Origin: Oceanibaculum nanhaiense
GTDB taxonomy: Bacteria; Pseudomonadota; Alphaproteobacteria; Oceanibaculales; Oceanibaculaceae
Assembly: GCF_002148795.1 (NCBI RefSeq)
Contig: NZ_MPOB01000004.1
Location: forward strand, 248,001 to 312,000
Reading direction: 5' to 3'
Length of the DNA stretch: 64,000 nt
In this document: one piece after another, positions 19,864-28,409 of the stretch
How positions within the stretch are numbered: position 1 is the stretch's first letter
How the letters are laid out: every line of letters starts with the position of its first letter
The notes under the pieces: model-generated
Seen by the model: the letters and a program-made list of their open reading frames with translations, nothing else
Databases searched by the model: none
What the model was told of the DNA's origin: nothing
Made by a program: the position numbers and the translations under genes

Positions 19864-20010
19864 GGGATGTCTCTCGAAATTGAAACGGGAAGGCGAAAGC
19901 GAAACCGGCGGGAAATCGGAGGCGCCATCCTGCCGCGCTTTCACCGGGCGGGCCAAGTGCGATCTTCAAAAGAAGCGACGGAATTTAGCCGCAATGGCGT
20001 TGGAATATGA

Positions 20011-20035
20011 GGAACCGGGTAGCGGGAAACCCGTT
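20011..20035 (+). promoter_or_regulatory. EcfG-type general stress promoter upstream of the glycine-zipper lipoprotein gene
   Basis: GGAAC (20011-20015), exactly 16 bp, then CGTT (20032-20035). This matches the consensus of the alphaproteobacterial extracytoplasmic sigma factor EcfG. It ends 39 bp before the lipoprotein ATG, a good distance for a short leader. Confidence 0.7.
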
Positions 20036-20074
20036 TCACCCATGTAAGACTTCATCCCACAAGGGAGAGTAAAG

Positions 20075-20548
20075 ATGCGTACCAGGATCATCGCTATCGC
20101 GCTCGCTGCCCCGCTGGCGCTCGCCGCCTGCGAAAACAGCGGCATTGGCACGAAACAGGGTATCGGCGGCGTTCTCGGCGGTGTCGGTGGCGCTGTCGCC
20201 GGCGCGCAGTTTGGCAGCGGCAGCGGCCGGCTCGCGGCGACGGCGGCAGGCGCATTGCTGGGCGCCTATCTCGGCTCCGAGGTTGGCAGCGGCCTTGACG
20301 ATGCCGATAAGCTGAAGGCGCAGAGCGCGTTCAACCAGTCGAACAGCGCGCCGGTTGGCCAGACCATCAACTGGAACAACCCGAATACCGGCAATTACGG
20401 CAGCGTCACCCCGGTGCGTGACGGCACGTCCTCGACCGGCGAATATTGTCGCGAGTACCAGACCACCGTCTATGTCGATGGCAAGTCGCAGGCCGCCCAT
20501 GGCGTGGCCTGTCGTCAGGCCGATGGCAGCTGGAAGATGGTGCAGTAG
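20075..20548 (+). CDS. Glycine-zipper lipoprotein (17-kDa surface-antigen type)
   Basis: A 157-residue protein. An N-terminal signal ends in a lipobox (LALAAC, Cys about residue 19), so it is lipidated and placed in the envelope. A glycine-zipper helix follows (GGVLGGVGGAVAGAQFG, and AGALLGAYLGSEVG), as in the rickettsial 17-kDa antigen and SlyB-like outer-membrane lipoproteins. The C-terminal half has two Cys (CREYQ, ACRQADG) that could pair. AAGGGAGAG precedes the ATG. An EcfG-type promoter lies upstream, so general-stress control is likely. It is followed 9 bp later by a peptidoglycan-binding-domain gene. Confidence 0.88.
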   Translation: MRTRIIAIALAAPLALAACENSGIGTKQGIGGVLGGVGGAVAGAQFGSGSGRLAATAAGALLGAYLGSEVGSGLDDADKLKAQSAFNQSNSAPVGQTINWNNPNTGNYGSVTPVRDGTSSTGEYCREYQTTVYVDGKSQAAHGVACRQADGSWKMVQ

Positions 20549-20557
20549 GAGAGGGTG

Positions 20558-21196
20558 ATGCGCGTGAAAAATCTCGCATCCGCAAAGGCGGAGCCGGGGC
20601 GGATCGCCCTGCTGGCGCTGGCTGCGGTTCTCTTCTGGGCGCTGGCCAAGCCGGCGGTTGGCCTGACCCTGCCGCCGGTGCCCGAGCATGCGCCGGTGCC
20701 GACTCCGCTGGTGCTGGCGCAGGCGGTGGACAGCATGCCGGATCAGATGCGCAGCGCCACCATCCGGGCGATCCAGGAAACCCTGAACGAAAAGGGCTTC
20801 ACCGCCGGTCCGGTGGACGGCGCGATGGGGCCGCGCACGCGCAGCGCCATCCGCGACTATCAGCGCAAGGCCGGCCTGCCGGTCGATGGCGTTGCCAGCA
20901 AGGATGTGCTGGACCATATGAAGTTCGCCCGGCCGGAAGTGACCGCAGGCACGGGCAGTACAGCCCCGAAGCAGGCGGCGGGCGATCCGCTAACCCGCGA
21001 TGTGCAGCGCGAGCTGTTGCGGCTGGGCTATTATGACGGTGCCATTGACGGGCTGTACGGCCCGGCGACCCGGCAGGCCATTGAGCGTTACCAGTATGAT
21101 CACAACAAGAGCGTTACCGGCAATGTCGGCCAGCCATTGCTGGAGGAACTGCGCGGCATGACGCCGGGACAGGCGGGCTCCGGTCTTCGCACCTAG
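20558..21196 (+). CDS. Membrane-anchored protein with two peptidoglycan-binding (PGB_1-like) domains
   Basis: A 212-residue protein. One hydrophobic segment near residues 16-36 anchors it in the membrane or serves as signal. Two peptidoglycan-binding repeats follow, at about 65-115 (EKGFTAGPVDGAMGPRTRSAI) and 145-195 (LGYYDGAIDGLYGPATRQAI). The ATG at 20558 is used because AGGAGAGG is well placed; a GTG lies one codon before. Nine bp separate it from the lipoprotein, so the pair is probably one EcfG-driven transcript that shapes the envelope under stress. No catalytic domain is visible. Confidence 0.85.
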   Translation: MRVKNLASAKAEPGRIALLALAAVLFWALAKPAVGLTLPPVPEHAPVPTPLVLAQAVDSMPDQMRSATIRAIQETLNEKGFTAGPVDGAMGPRTRSAIRDYQRKAGLPVDGVASKDVLDHMKFARPEVTAGTGSTAPKQAAGDPLTRDVQRELLRLGYYDGAIDGLYGPATRQAIERYQYDHNKSVTGNVGQPLLEELRGMTPGQAGSGLRT

Positions 21197-21258
21197 CAAA
21201 GCGTCCCGGTCCGCCGCTATCATCCTCCCAACGATAAAAAACGGGAGGATGAGACGCC

Positions 21259-22893
21259 ATGCTGCGAGCAGCGGCAAGCTACGAGGATGCCGTCGCCGGA
21301 TTCCGCTGGCAGGTGCCCGCACGCTACAATATCGGCGTCGATATTTGCGACCGGCACGATCCGGCGGCGCTGGCGCTCATTCATGAAGATGAGGACGGCT
21401 CGGTCCGGCGCTACAGCTTCGGCGAGATAACGCGCCTGTCGAACCGGCTTGCCAATGTGCTGCTGGCGCAGGGGCTGAAGCCGGGTGACCGGGTCGGCAT
21501 CCTGATGCCGCAGCGGCCGGAGACGGCGATTGCCCATGTCGCCTGCTACAAGGCCGGGCTGATCGCGGTGCCGCTGTTCACCCTGTTCGGACCGGAAGCG
21601 CTGGAATACCGGCTTGGCAATGCTGGCTGCCGCGCGCTGGTCACCGATGCCGAGCGGCTGCCGGTGATTGCGGAGATTCGGCCGAGCCTGCCGGAGCTGT
21701 CGCTGGTGCTGGCGGCCGATGCGGCGAAAGACGGTGATTTCTTCCTGTCGCTGGAGGCCGCGCTGGCGCAGGCCAGTGACCGCTTTATGCCCATCGACAG
21801 CGCCGCCGACGATCCGGCCCTCATCATCTACACCTCCGGCACCACCGGCCAGCCCAAGGGGGCGCTGCATGCCCACCGCACGCTGCTGGGCCATCTGCCG
21901 GGCGTGGAGTTCCCGCAGGAATTCTTTCCGCAGCCTGGCGATCTGTTCTGGACGCCGGCCGACTGGGCCTGGATTGGCGGGCTGATCGATGTGCTGCTGC
22001 CAAGCTGGCATCACGGCGTGCCGGTGCTGTCCCACCGCATGCGGAAATTCGACCCGGGGCATGCCTTCCACCTGATCGCCAAGCATGGCGTGCGCAACGC
22101 CTTCCTGCCGCCGACCGCTTTGAAGATGATGCGCCAGGTCGAGAACCCGAAAACCCGCTGGGACTATGCCATGCGCTCTATCGGCTCCGGCGGCGAGACG
22201 CTGGGGGCGGAGTTGCTGGACTGGGGACGCGACACCTTCGGCCTCACCATCAACGAGTTCTATGGCCAGACCGAATGCAACCTGGTTATCGGCAATTGCG
22301 CCTCGATCCTGCCGGTCCGGCCCGGTGCGATGGGGCGGGCCATTCCGGGCCATGATGTGCAGATCGTCGATGGGGAAGGGAATATTCTCCCCACCGGAAG
22401 CGTCGGTACTGTGGGCATCCGCCGGGGCGATCCCGTCATGTTCCTGGAATACTGGAAGAACCCCGAGGCGACGGCGGCGAAGTTCGCCGGCGATTTCCTG
22501 CTGACCGGCGACCAGGCACGGCAGGATGAGGAGGGGTATTTCTGGTTCGTCGGCCGCGATGACGATGTCATCACCTCGTCGGGCTACCGAATCGGCCCGG
22601 CGGAGATCGAAGATTGCCTGCTGAAGCATCCCGCTGTGGCGATGGCAGCCGTGATCGGCGTGCCGGACCCCTTGCGCACCGAGGCGGTAAAGGCTTTCCT
22701 TGTGGCGAAACCGGGCATCGTGCCCGACCCGCAACTGGTTGCTGACATTCAAGACTTCGTGAAGACGCGGCTGGCGGCGCATGAATATCCCCGCCATGTC
22801 GCGTTCGTGGATAGTCTGCCGATGACCGCGACCGGCAAGATCATGCGGCGCGAATTGCGTGCGCTCGAAATCGAAAGGCAGACCCCGTCATGA
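21259..22893 (+). CDS. AMP-binding acyl-CoA synthetase (medium-chain acetyl-CoA-synthetase type)
   Basis: A 544-residue adenylate-forming ligase. The P-loop-like A3 motif YTSGTTGQPKG is at about 191-201, FYGQTE is the A5 region, LLTGDQA the A7 region, and the catalytic Lys near residue 526 is in TGKIMRREL. It activates a carboxylic acid with ATP and loads it on CoA. The sequence style resembles the medium-chain/ACSM branch, so aromatic or branched acids are possible. Its stop overlaps the next ATG by 4 bp, tying it to a DsbA-fold isomerase used in aromatic degradation. Confidence 0.88.
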   Translation: MLRAAASYEDAVAGFRWQVPARYNIGVDICDRHDPAALALIHEDEDGSVRRYSFGEITRLSNRLANVLLAQGLKPGDRVGILMPQRPETAIAHVACYKAGLIAVPLFTLFGPEALEYRLGNAGCRALVTDAERLPVIAEIRPSLPELSLVLAADAAKDGDFFLSLEAALAQASDRFMPIDSAADDPALIIYTSGTTGQPKGALHAHRTLLGHLPGVEFPQEFFPQPGDLFWTPADWAWIGGLIDVLLPSWHHGVPVLSHRMRKFDPGHAFHLIAKHGVRNAFLPPTALKMMRQVENPKTRWDYAMRSIGSGGETLGAELLDWGRDTFGLTINEFYGQTECNLVIGNCASILPVRPGAMGRAIPGHDVQIVDGEGNILPTGSVGTVGIRRGDPVMFLEYWKNPEATAAKFAGDFLLTGDQARQDEEGYFWFVGRDDDVITSSGYRIGPAEIEDCLLKHPAVAMAAVIGVPDPLRTEAVKAFLVAKPGIVPDPQLVADIQDFVKTRLAAHEYPRHVAFVDSLPMTATGKIMRRELRALEIERQTPS

Positions 22894-23492
22894 GCATCAT
22901 CGTCGATTACTATTTCACGCCGCAAAGCCCGTGGGCCTATCTGGGCGGCAAGCGCTTCGCCGAGATCGCGAAGAAGTATGGCGCCACGGTCGCGGTGAAG
23001 CCCATCGACCTCGGCAAGGCCTTCTCCGTTTCCGGCGGTCTGCCGCTGGCCAAGCGCCCGCCGCAGCGCCAGGCCTACCGGCTGCTGGAGCTGGCGCGCT
23101 GGAAGAAGAAGCTGGGCGTGCCGCTGGTGACCCACCCCAGCAATTTTCCCGGCGATGGCAAGCCGGCCAGCCTGATGATCATCGCCGCGCGCATGAATGG
23201 CGACGATGCGCTGGCGCTGGCCAATGCCTGTGGCGCGGCGCTCTGGGCGGAGGACCGTAACGTCGCCGACTGGGACGTGCTGGTCGATGTGGCCAACAAG
23301 CTCGGCATGGATGGCAAGGGGCTGCGGCTTGCCGCCGAGACCAATTCCGAGGTCGAGCAGGATTTCCAGATCGCGACCGAGGAGGCGATGGCCCGCGATG
23401 TGTTTGGCGCGCCGAGCTACATCATCGACGGCGAACTGTTCTGGGGCCAGGACCGGCTGGAGTTCGTCGAGGACAAGCTGGCGGGACGGTGA
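22890..23492 (+). CDS. 2-hydroxychromene-2-carboxylate isomerase / DsbA-family thiol protein
   Basis: A 200-residue thioredoxin-fold protein of the HCCA isomerase (kappa-GST-like) family. The motif YYFTPQSPWAYLGG carries the conserved Ser in the place of a thioredoxin Cys, and the cis-Pro loop is GAPSYII with ELFWGQDRLEFVE near the end. Known members isomerise naphthalene-pathway intermediates with glutathione; others are general GSTs. It overlaps the acyl-CoA synthetase by 4 bp, so the pair may process an aromatic acid. It is followed by two intergenic repeats. Confidence 0.87.
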   Translation: MSIIVDYYFTPQSPWAYLGGKRFAEIAKKYGATVAVKPIDLGKAFSVSGGLPLAKRPPQRQAYRLLELARWKKKLGVPLVTHPSNFPGDGKPASLMIIAARMNGDDALALANACGAALWAEDRNVADWDVLVDVANKLGMDGKGLRLAAETNSEVEQDFQIATEEAMARDVFGAPSYIIDGELFWGQDRLEFVEDKLAGR

Positions 23493-23506
23493 GGAGTGGC
23501 TGCCCT

Positions 23507-23595
23507 ATGCTTCGAGACGCCGACTACCCAAGGGGTTGGGCAGCCGGCTCCTCAGCATGAGGTCACCAGGAGGCGCTGCCGGTAATTCAATTCTC
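23507..23595. repeat. Palindromic intergenic repeat, family B, truncated copy
   Basis: Matches the left and middle parts of the full copy at 59526-59655: ATGCTTCGAGACGCCG at the left end and CGGCTCCTCAGCATGAGG in the body, then a diverged stretch. The right palindromic arm of the full copy is missing, and a family-A repeat begins at 23600, immediately after. It lies between a plus-strand and a convergent minus-strand gene. Confidence 0.7.
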
Positions 23596-23599
23596 CAAC

Positions 23600-23700
23600 C
23601 GTCATTCCCGCACTTGTTGCGGGAATCCAGGATTCAGCTTACGCGGGCGGGTATCCAGCTAGCGGAAGCTTGGACCCCCGGCACAAGGCCGGGGGTGACG
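23600..23700. repeat. Double-hairpin intergenic repeat, family A
   Basis: Left hairpin ATTCCCGC/GCGGGAAT around CACTTGTT-type loop (23604-23626), a spacer of about 48 bp, then right hairpin CCCCCGGC/GCCGGGGG (23675-23695). Outer ends are CGTCATTCC and GGGGTGACGG. Same architecture as the copies near 29.0, 50.5, 55.0 and 59.4 kb. Confidence 0.85.
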
Positions 23701-23742
23701 GGCAGAGATGAACGGGGAAGAGAAGCGGGCGTACGCTAACGC

Positions 23743-24915
23743 CTACAGCCTGCCCGCCACCGCATCCTCGAACAGCTTTTGCAGGATGGCGGCGTCCAGC
23801 GGGATCGGGTTGCTGCCCGCCGTGGGGTCGATGGCGGCGTATTTGCCGATCTCCCCGGCGCGGGCGGCATCGACGCCGATCTTCGCCAGGGTGTGGGGAA
23901 TACCGAGATCGCGGCGGAAGGCGAGCACCCAGTCCAGGAAGCCATCGAACCCGCCCGCGATGCCCAGGAAGGCGGCCAGCCGGCCGATCTTCGCCTCCAC
24001 CGCCGGGCGGTTGAAGGCCAGCACATAGGGCATGACCACGGCGTTGGTCAGCCCGTGATGCGTGTCGTACAGCGCGCCGACCGGATGGCTGATCGAATGG
24101 ATGCCGCCCAGCCCCTTCTGGAACGCCGTGGCGCCCATGCTGGCGGCGATCAGAATCTGGCCGCGCGCCTCGATATCGGTGCCGTCCTTGTAGGCACGCG
24201 GCAGATATTCCTTCACCAGCCGCATACCCTCCAGCGCCACGCCCTCGGCCAGCGGATGGAAGGAGGGGGCGCAATAGGCCTCGAGGCAATGGGTGAAGGC
24301 ATCGATGCCGGTCGCCGCCGTCAGATGCGGCGGCAGGCCGATGGTCAGTTGCGGATCCTCGATCACCACCGCAGGCAGCATCTTCGGGTGGAAGATGATG
24401 ATCTTCTGGTGGGTCTCCTCATTCACGATGACGCCGGCACGGCCGACCTCCGACCCGGTGCCCGCCGTGGTCGGCACGGCGATGATCGGCGCGATGCCGT
24501 CCAGCGCGGCATCCTTCCAGCCGGGGCCGTTATCGTCGAAATGCCAGACCGGCAGGCTCTGCCCGGCCATGAAGGCGATCACCTTGCCGGCATCCATGGC
24601 GCTGCCGCCGCCGATCACCACCACGCCATCATGCTTGCCGGCGCGGAACGCCTTGAGGCCGGCCTCGACATTGCCGCCGGTCGGGTTCGGCTTCACTTGC
24701 GCGAAGATCTCGGCGCCAAGGCCGGCCTTGCGGCAGTCTTCCAGCATGGCGGCAACCATCGGCGTGCCGGCGAGGCCCGGATCGGTGACCAGCAGCGGCC
24801 GGCTCATGCCCTGCTCGGTGCAGGCCTTCGGCAACAGCGAGATCGAACCCGATCCGAAGCGGATCACCGTCGGGAAGCTCCAGGTGGCGCGCAGGGTATT
24901 GAAGTCGTGTGTCAT
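23743..24915 (-). CDS. Iron-containing (group III) alcohol dehydrogenase
   Basis: A 390-residue metal-dependent alcohol dehydrogenase. The NAD-binding motif is GGGSAMDAGK (near residue 100), the AGTGSEV motif follows, and iron ligands D and H are in IDAFTHCLEAYCAP and ISHPVGALYDTHHG. The ATG at 24915 is 1 bp after the stop of the glutamine-synthetase-like gene upstream, so the genes are coupled; the longer frame extends into that gene. It oxidises or reduces a primary alcohol, aldehyde or lactaldehyde-type substrate. With the amide ligase upstream it could belong to amino-alcohol or polyamine catabolism (inference). Confidence 0.88.
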   Translation of the reverse strand: MTHDFNTLRATWSFPTVIRFGSGSISLLPKACTEQGMSRPLLVTDPGLAGTPMVAAMLEDCRKAGLGAEIFAQVKPNPTGGNVEAGLKAFRAGKHDGVVVIGGGSAMDAGKVIAFMAGQSLPVWHFDDNGPGWKDAALDGIAPIIAVPTTAGTGSEVGRAGVIVNEETHQKIIIFHPKMLPAVVIEDPQLTIGLPPHLTAATGIDAFTHCLEAYCAPSFHPLAEGVALEGMRLVKEYLPRAYKDGTDIEARGQILIAASMGATAFQKGLGGIHSISHPVGALYDTHHGLTNAVVMPYVLAFNRPAVEAKIGRLAAFLGIAGGFDGFLDWVLAFRRDLGIPHTLAKIGVDAARAGEIGKYAAIDPTAGSNPIPLDAAILQKLFEDAVAGRL

Positions 24916-24916
24916 G

Positions 24917-26284
24917 TCAGATGATCTCGAAATAGCGTTGCAGTTCCCAGTCGGAGATGTGCTTGCGGTATTGCCGCTCCTCCCATTCGCGGGTGGCGGC
25001 GAAATGCTCGACAAAATCGTCGCCGAGCAGCGCGCGGGCGGGCTTGGAGCGGCGCAGCCGCTGTGCCGCCTCCCACAGCGTTGCGGGAAAGGCGAGGCGG
25101 GCCGGCGGCTTCACCTCATAGGCGTTGCCCTTCACCGGGGCTTCCGGCTCGATTTCGTTCTCGATGCCCCACAGGCCGGAGGCCAGCGCCGCCGCCTGCA
25201 CCAGATAGGGGTTTCCGTCCGCCGCCGCCACCCGGTATTCGACCCGCTGCGATTTCGGCGAGCCGCCGATGACACGCAGCGCGCAGGTGCGGTTCTCCAC
25301 GCCCCACAGCGATGCCGTCGGCGCCCAAAAGCCGGGGATGAGACGGGAAAAGCTGTTCACCGTGGGGGAGATCATCGCCAGCATCTCCGGCATCAGCTTC
25401 TGCTGGCCGCCGAGGAAATGCCGCATGGTCGTGCTCATGCCGTGTTCCGCCTTGGCATCGTGGAACACCGGCTTGCCCTCGGCGTCGGTCAGCGACAGAT
25501 GCAGATGGCCGCTCTGCCCCGGATAGTCGGGCGACCATTTCGCCATGAAGGTGGCCATCATGCCGTTGCGCTGCGCCAGCACCTTGGTGAAGCTCTTGAA
25601 CAGCGCGGCCTTGTCGGCCGCCGCCAGCCCGTCATCCACGGTGATGGCGGCTTCCAGCACGCCAGGGCCGGTCTCGGTGTGCAGCCCTTCGATGGGGAAG
25701 TCCATGGTCTCCGCCAGTTCCAGCAGGCCGCGGTAGAAGTCGGCGTGGACGGTGGAGCGCAGCACGGAATAGCCGAACATGCCGGGGGTGATCGGTTTCA
25801 GCCCGTAATAGCCCTTCTCGCGGATGCTGTCGGGCGTCTCGTCGAACAGGAAGAATTCGTACTCGAAGGCGGCCTTCACGCCGAACCCCATGGCGGCCGC
25901 CTTGTCCAGCGCCCGGCGTAGCGTGCCGCGCGGACAGATGGCTTCCGCCGCCTGCTCGAACTCGCCCAGGAAGAACAGCATATTGTCCTCGAAGGGCAGT
26001 TCGCGGCAGCTCTCCGGCAGGATGCGCACCATCGCGTCGGGATAGGCGGTGTGCCAGCCGGTGAAGGCGGTATTGTCGTACAGCTCGTCATGCATGTCCC
26101 AGCCGAGCACCACGTCGCAGAAGCCGAAACCGCCCTCCAGCGCCGAGAAGAACTTGTCGCGCGCCATGTACTTGCCGCGCAGCACGCCATCGATGTCGGA
26201 CACGCCGATCTTCACATGGCTGAGGCCGCGCGCCTCGACGATCCGCCTGGCGTCGGCGGCTGACTTCACCTCTCTGGCCTGCAT
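24917..26284 (-). CDS. Glutamine-synthetase-family gamma-glutamyl ligase (GlnA-like, PuuA-type)
   Basis: A 455-residue GS-fold enzyme. N-terminal beta-grasp (KIGVSDIDGVLRGKYM) and catalytic metal residues are visible: the EYEFFLFD motif, a TGPGVLEAAI stretch, the HLHLSL loop and the Arg-rich NRTCALRVIGG region. No adenylylation-site loop of housekeeping GlnA is evident. The start at 26284 has AGGAGG upstream, though the spacing is about 11 bp; 26329 lacks any such site. Such proteins ligate glutamate to putrescine, ethanolamine or other amines. The coupled iron-type alcohol dehydrogenase supports use of an amino alcohol. Confidence 0.85.
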   Translation of the reverse strand: MQAREVKSAADARRIVEARGLSHVKIGVSDIDGVLRGKYMARDKFFSALEGGFGFCDVVLGWDMHDELYDNTAFTGWHTAYPDAMVRILPESCRELPFEDNMLFFLGEFEQAAEAICPRGTLRRALDKAAAMGFGVKAAFEYEFFLFDETPDSIREKGYYGLKPITPGMFGYSVLRSTVHADFYRGLLELAETMDFPIEGLHTETGPGVLEAAITVDDGLAAADKAALFKSFTKVLAQRNGMMATFMAKWSPDYPGQSGHLHLSLTDAEGKPVFHDAKAEHGMSTTMRHFLGGQQKLMPEMLAMISPTVNSFSRLIPGFWAPTASLWGVENRTCALRVIGGSPKSQRVEYRVAAADGNPYLVQAAALASGLWGIENEIEPEAPVKGNAYEVKPPARLAFPATLWEAAQRLRRSKPARALLGDDFVEHFAATREWEERQYRKHISDWELQRYFEII

Positions 26285-26593
26285 GTTTCGCCCTGCCTCC
26301 TGTTCGGTCGGTGCGGCATCCATTTTCATATACGTGCCTATGATCCCGGATCAGACCGGAAAACCGCGCTGCTGTCGAGCGGTGCGGGGCGCATCATGGC
26401 GCGATTTCACTAAGCGGTCCGTTCACAGCAATTGTCATTCCCGCAAAAGTGCTGGGGTGACGGCCTTGGGGCTCAAGCTGCATTTTGTCCGGTCTGCCTT
26501 GATAGGGCCTGTGCGTGACCTGCCGAATGGTCTGCGCTAAAGTTAATGAAACGGACGCCGGGATGCGGCGCGGATATTGGGAATAGGTCAATC
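26285..26593. other. 309-bp divergent intergenic region
   Basis: Lies between the divergent GS-like gene and the periplasmic molybdopterin-fold gene, so it should hold both promoters. A reading of both strands showed no clear sigma-70 boxes, no EcfG motif and no riboswitch. The only recognisable element is the family-A repeat remnant at 26433-26462. Confidence 0.6.
26433..26462. repeat. Deletion remnant of a family-A repeat
   Basis: GTCATTCCCGCA fused directly to AAGTGC-x-GGGGTGACGG joins the left and right ends of a family-A element without the middle of about 70 bp. It suggests an internal deletion between the two hairpins. Confidence 0.6.
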
Positions 26594-27154
26594 ATGAAAT
26601 CTCGTCTGCTCGGCGCCTTCGTCGCCCTTGGCTTGCTGGCCTCCGGCGCTGCCTCGGCGCAGCAATTGCCGGAGCCTGCCGGGCCGGTCGTCCTGACCAT
26701 CACCGGCAGCGTGGACAAGTCCAACCGCGGCCCGTTCGACCCGTTTCTGGACGGTCTGCTGAACAGCCATGGCGTCACCGGTTTCCAGAAGGCCGCCACC
26801 TTCGATGTCGCCATGCTGGAAGCGCTGGGCATGAAGAGCCTGAAAGTGCGCTATCCTGAATGGCCGAAGGGCTACACCTTCGAAGGGCCATTGCTGCGCG
26901 ACGTGCTGACCGCCGCCGGCGCCAGGGGCAGCACCATCCGTTTTCTGGGACTGGACGGTTACGAGCCGGAAATCCCGGTGACCGACGCCTATAATCACGA
27001 TGCCGTGCTGGCGGTGAAAATCGATGGCCGCTATCTCGGCATCGGCGACCGCGGGCCGGTCTGGCTGGTCTATCCGCGCGACACCGACCCGAAGCTGAAG
27101 GGCATGGACGATTCGAAATGGCTGTGGGCCGGCTTCTTCATGACCGTGGAATAG
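26594..27154 (+). CDS. Exported molybdopterin-binding-like (sulfite-oxidase-fold) protein without Cys
   Basis: A 186-residue protein. A clear signal peptide ends near residue 22 (ASGAASAQQ), so it is periplasmic. The body matches the oxidoreductase molybdopterin-binding-like domain used by SUOX-type enzymes: ITGSVD at the start, [11 protein letters not shown] and a WLVYPRD segment. The protein has no cysteine at all, so the Cys that binds molybdenum in this family is absent and enzymatic molybdenum chemistry is unlikely. The ATG at 26594 is chosen because the signal peptide begins there. It is followed 10 bp later by a luciferase-like monooxygenase gene. Confidence 0.72.
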   Translation: MKSRLLGAFVALGLLASGAASAQQLPEPAGPVVLTITGSVDKSNRGPFDPFLDGLLNSHGVTGFQKAATFDVAMLEALGMKSLKVRYPEWPKGYTFEGPLLRDVLTAAGARGSTIRFLGLDGYEPEIPVTDAYNHDAVLAVKIDGRYLGIGDRGPVWLVYPRDTDPKLKGMDDSKWLWAGFFMTVE

Positions 27155-27164
27155 AGGAAAGCCG

Positions 27165-28166
27165 ATGATTCCCTTTTCGGTTCTCGATCTGGCGCCGGTA
27201 CCGCAGGGCTCGACGCCCGGTGATGCGCTGCGCAACACACTCGATCTCGCCCGCCATGCGGAAGGCTGGGGCTATAACCGCTACTGGCTGGCCGAGCATC
27301 ACAACATGACCGGCATCGCCAGCGCCGCCACAGCCGTGGTGATCGGCCAGGTGGCCGCCGCGACGAAGACCATGCGGGTGGGGGCGGGCGGCATCATGCT
27401 GCCGAACCATTCGCCGCTGGTGATCGCGGAGCAGTTCGGCACGCTGGAATCGCTGTTTCCGGGCCGTATCGACCTTGGCCTTGGCCGCGCGCCGGGCACT
27501 GACCAGATGACCTGGCGGGCACTGCGCCGCGACCCGATGGCGTCCGACCAGTTCCCGCAGGATGTGCTGGAGCTGCAGGCACTGCTGGGGCCGCTGCAGC
27601 CGGACCAGCGTATCCAGGCGGTGCCGGGAACGGACACCAACGTGCCCTTATGGATCCTGGGATCCAGCCTGTTCGGCGCGCAGCTGGCGGCGATGCTGGG
27701 CCTGCCCTATGCCTTCGCCTCGCATTTCGCGCCGGGCGCGCTGATGCAGGCGCTCGCCGTCTATCGCGAGGGCTTCAAGCCGTCGGCGCAGCTCGACCGG
27801 CGGCACGCCATGGTCGGGGTGAATGTGTTCGCCGCCGATACCGACGATGAGGCGAAATATCTGTTCACCTCCGCGCAGCAGCGGGTCATCGGCATGTTCC
27901 GCGGGCGGCGTGGCCAGTTGCCGCCGCCGGTCGAGGATATCGAGAGCCTGTGGTCGCCGGACGAGAAGGCGCAGGTTGGGCGCATGCTGGCCTGTTCCTT
28001 CGTCGGCTCTGCGGCGACGGTACGCGCCGGGCTGGAACGCTTCATCGCCGACACCGGCGCTGACGAACTGATTGTCGCCTCGGCGATTTACGATCATAAG
28101 AAGCGCCTGCGCTCCTACGAAATTCTCGCCGGCATCGTCAGCGACATGCGCCGCGCGGCGGCATAA
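27165..28166 (+). CDS. LLM-class flavin-dependent oxidoreductase
   Basis: A 333-residue bacterial luciferase-like (TIM-barrel) protein that resembles the YhbW type. Conserved segments are [20 protein letters not shown][10 protein letters not shown] and GLGRAPGTD. It would use reduced FMN with oxygen to oxidise a small substrate, with FMNH2 supplied by a separate reductase. AGGAAAG precedes the ATG. It starts 10 bp after the exported molybdopterin-fold protein, so both may be co-transcribed, though a functional link is not obvious. The substrate is unknown. Confidence 0.88.
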   Translation: MIPFSVLDLAPVPQGSTPGDALRNTLDLARHAEGWGYNRYWLAEHHNMTGIASAATAVVIGQVAAATKTMRVGAGGIMLPNHSPLVIAEQFGTLESLFPGRIDLGLGRAPGTDQMTWRALRRDPMASDQFPQDVLELQALLGPLQPDQRIQAVPGTDTNVPLWILGSSLFGAQLAAMLGLPYAFASHFAPGALMQALAVYREGFKPSAQLDRRHAMVGVNVFAADTDDEAKYLFTSAQQRVIGMFRGRRGQLPPPVEDIESLWSPDEKAQVGRMLACSFVGSAATVRAGLERFIADTGADELIVASAIYDHKKRLRSYEILAGIVSDMRRAAA

Positions 28167-28187
28167 CTCCTTGATGGAACAAGTATT

Positions 28188-28400
28188 GTGACAGTGAAAG
28201 ACAGCAACGGCACGGCGCTGGTCGATGGCGATTCGGTTCAGGTCATCAAGGACCTGAAGGTGAAGGGCACCTCGGTGACGCTGAAGCGCGGCACGCTGAT
28301 CAAGAATATCCGCCTCACCAGCGACGAGGAGGAGATCGAGTGCAACGCCGACAAGGTGAAGGGGCTGGTGCTGAAGACCTGCTTCCTGAAGAAAGCCTGA
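28188..28400 (+). CDS. PhnA/YjdM C-terminal-domain protein
   Basis: A 70-residue protein equal to the C-terminal SH3-like PhnA domain (VKDSNGTALVDGDSV, DLKVKGTS, LKRGTLIKNIRLT). The N-terminal zinc-ribbon of full-length YjdM is absent. The start is a GTG with only a weak ribosome site, so the precise start is uncertain. Despite the name, PhnA-type proteins are not proven to act in phosphonate use. It stands alone, 21 bp after the luciferase-like gene. Confidence 0.8.
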   Translation: MTVKDSNGTALVDGDSVQVIKDLKVKGTSVTLKRGTLIKNIRLTSDEEEIECNADKVKGLVLKTCFLKKA

Positions 28401-28409
28401 TTCAGCGCC

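Noticed and set aside
20446-21036. Overlapping plus-strand frame across the lipoprotein and peptidoglycan-binding genes
   Set aside because: It is an out-of-frame shadow of two well-supported genes, low-complexity and Gly/Ala/Arg-rich.
24293-25921. Plus-strand 542-codon frame across the iron alcohol dehydrogenase and GS-like genes
   Set aside because: It spans two real minus-strand genes and their junction; both have intact motifs.
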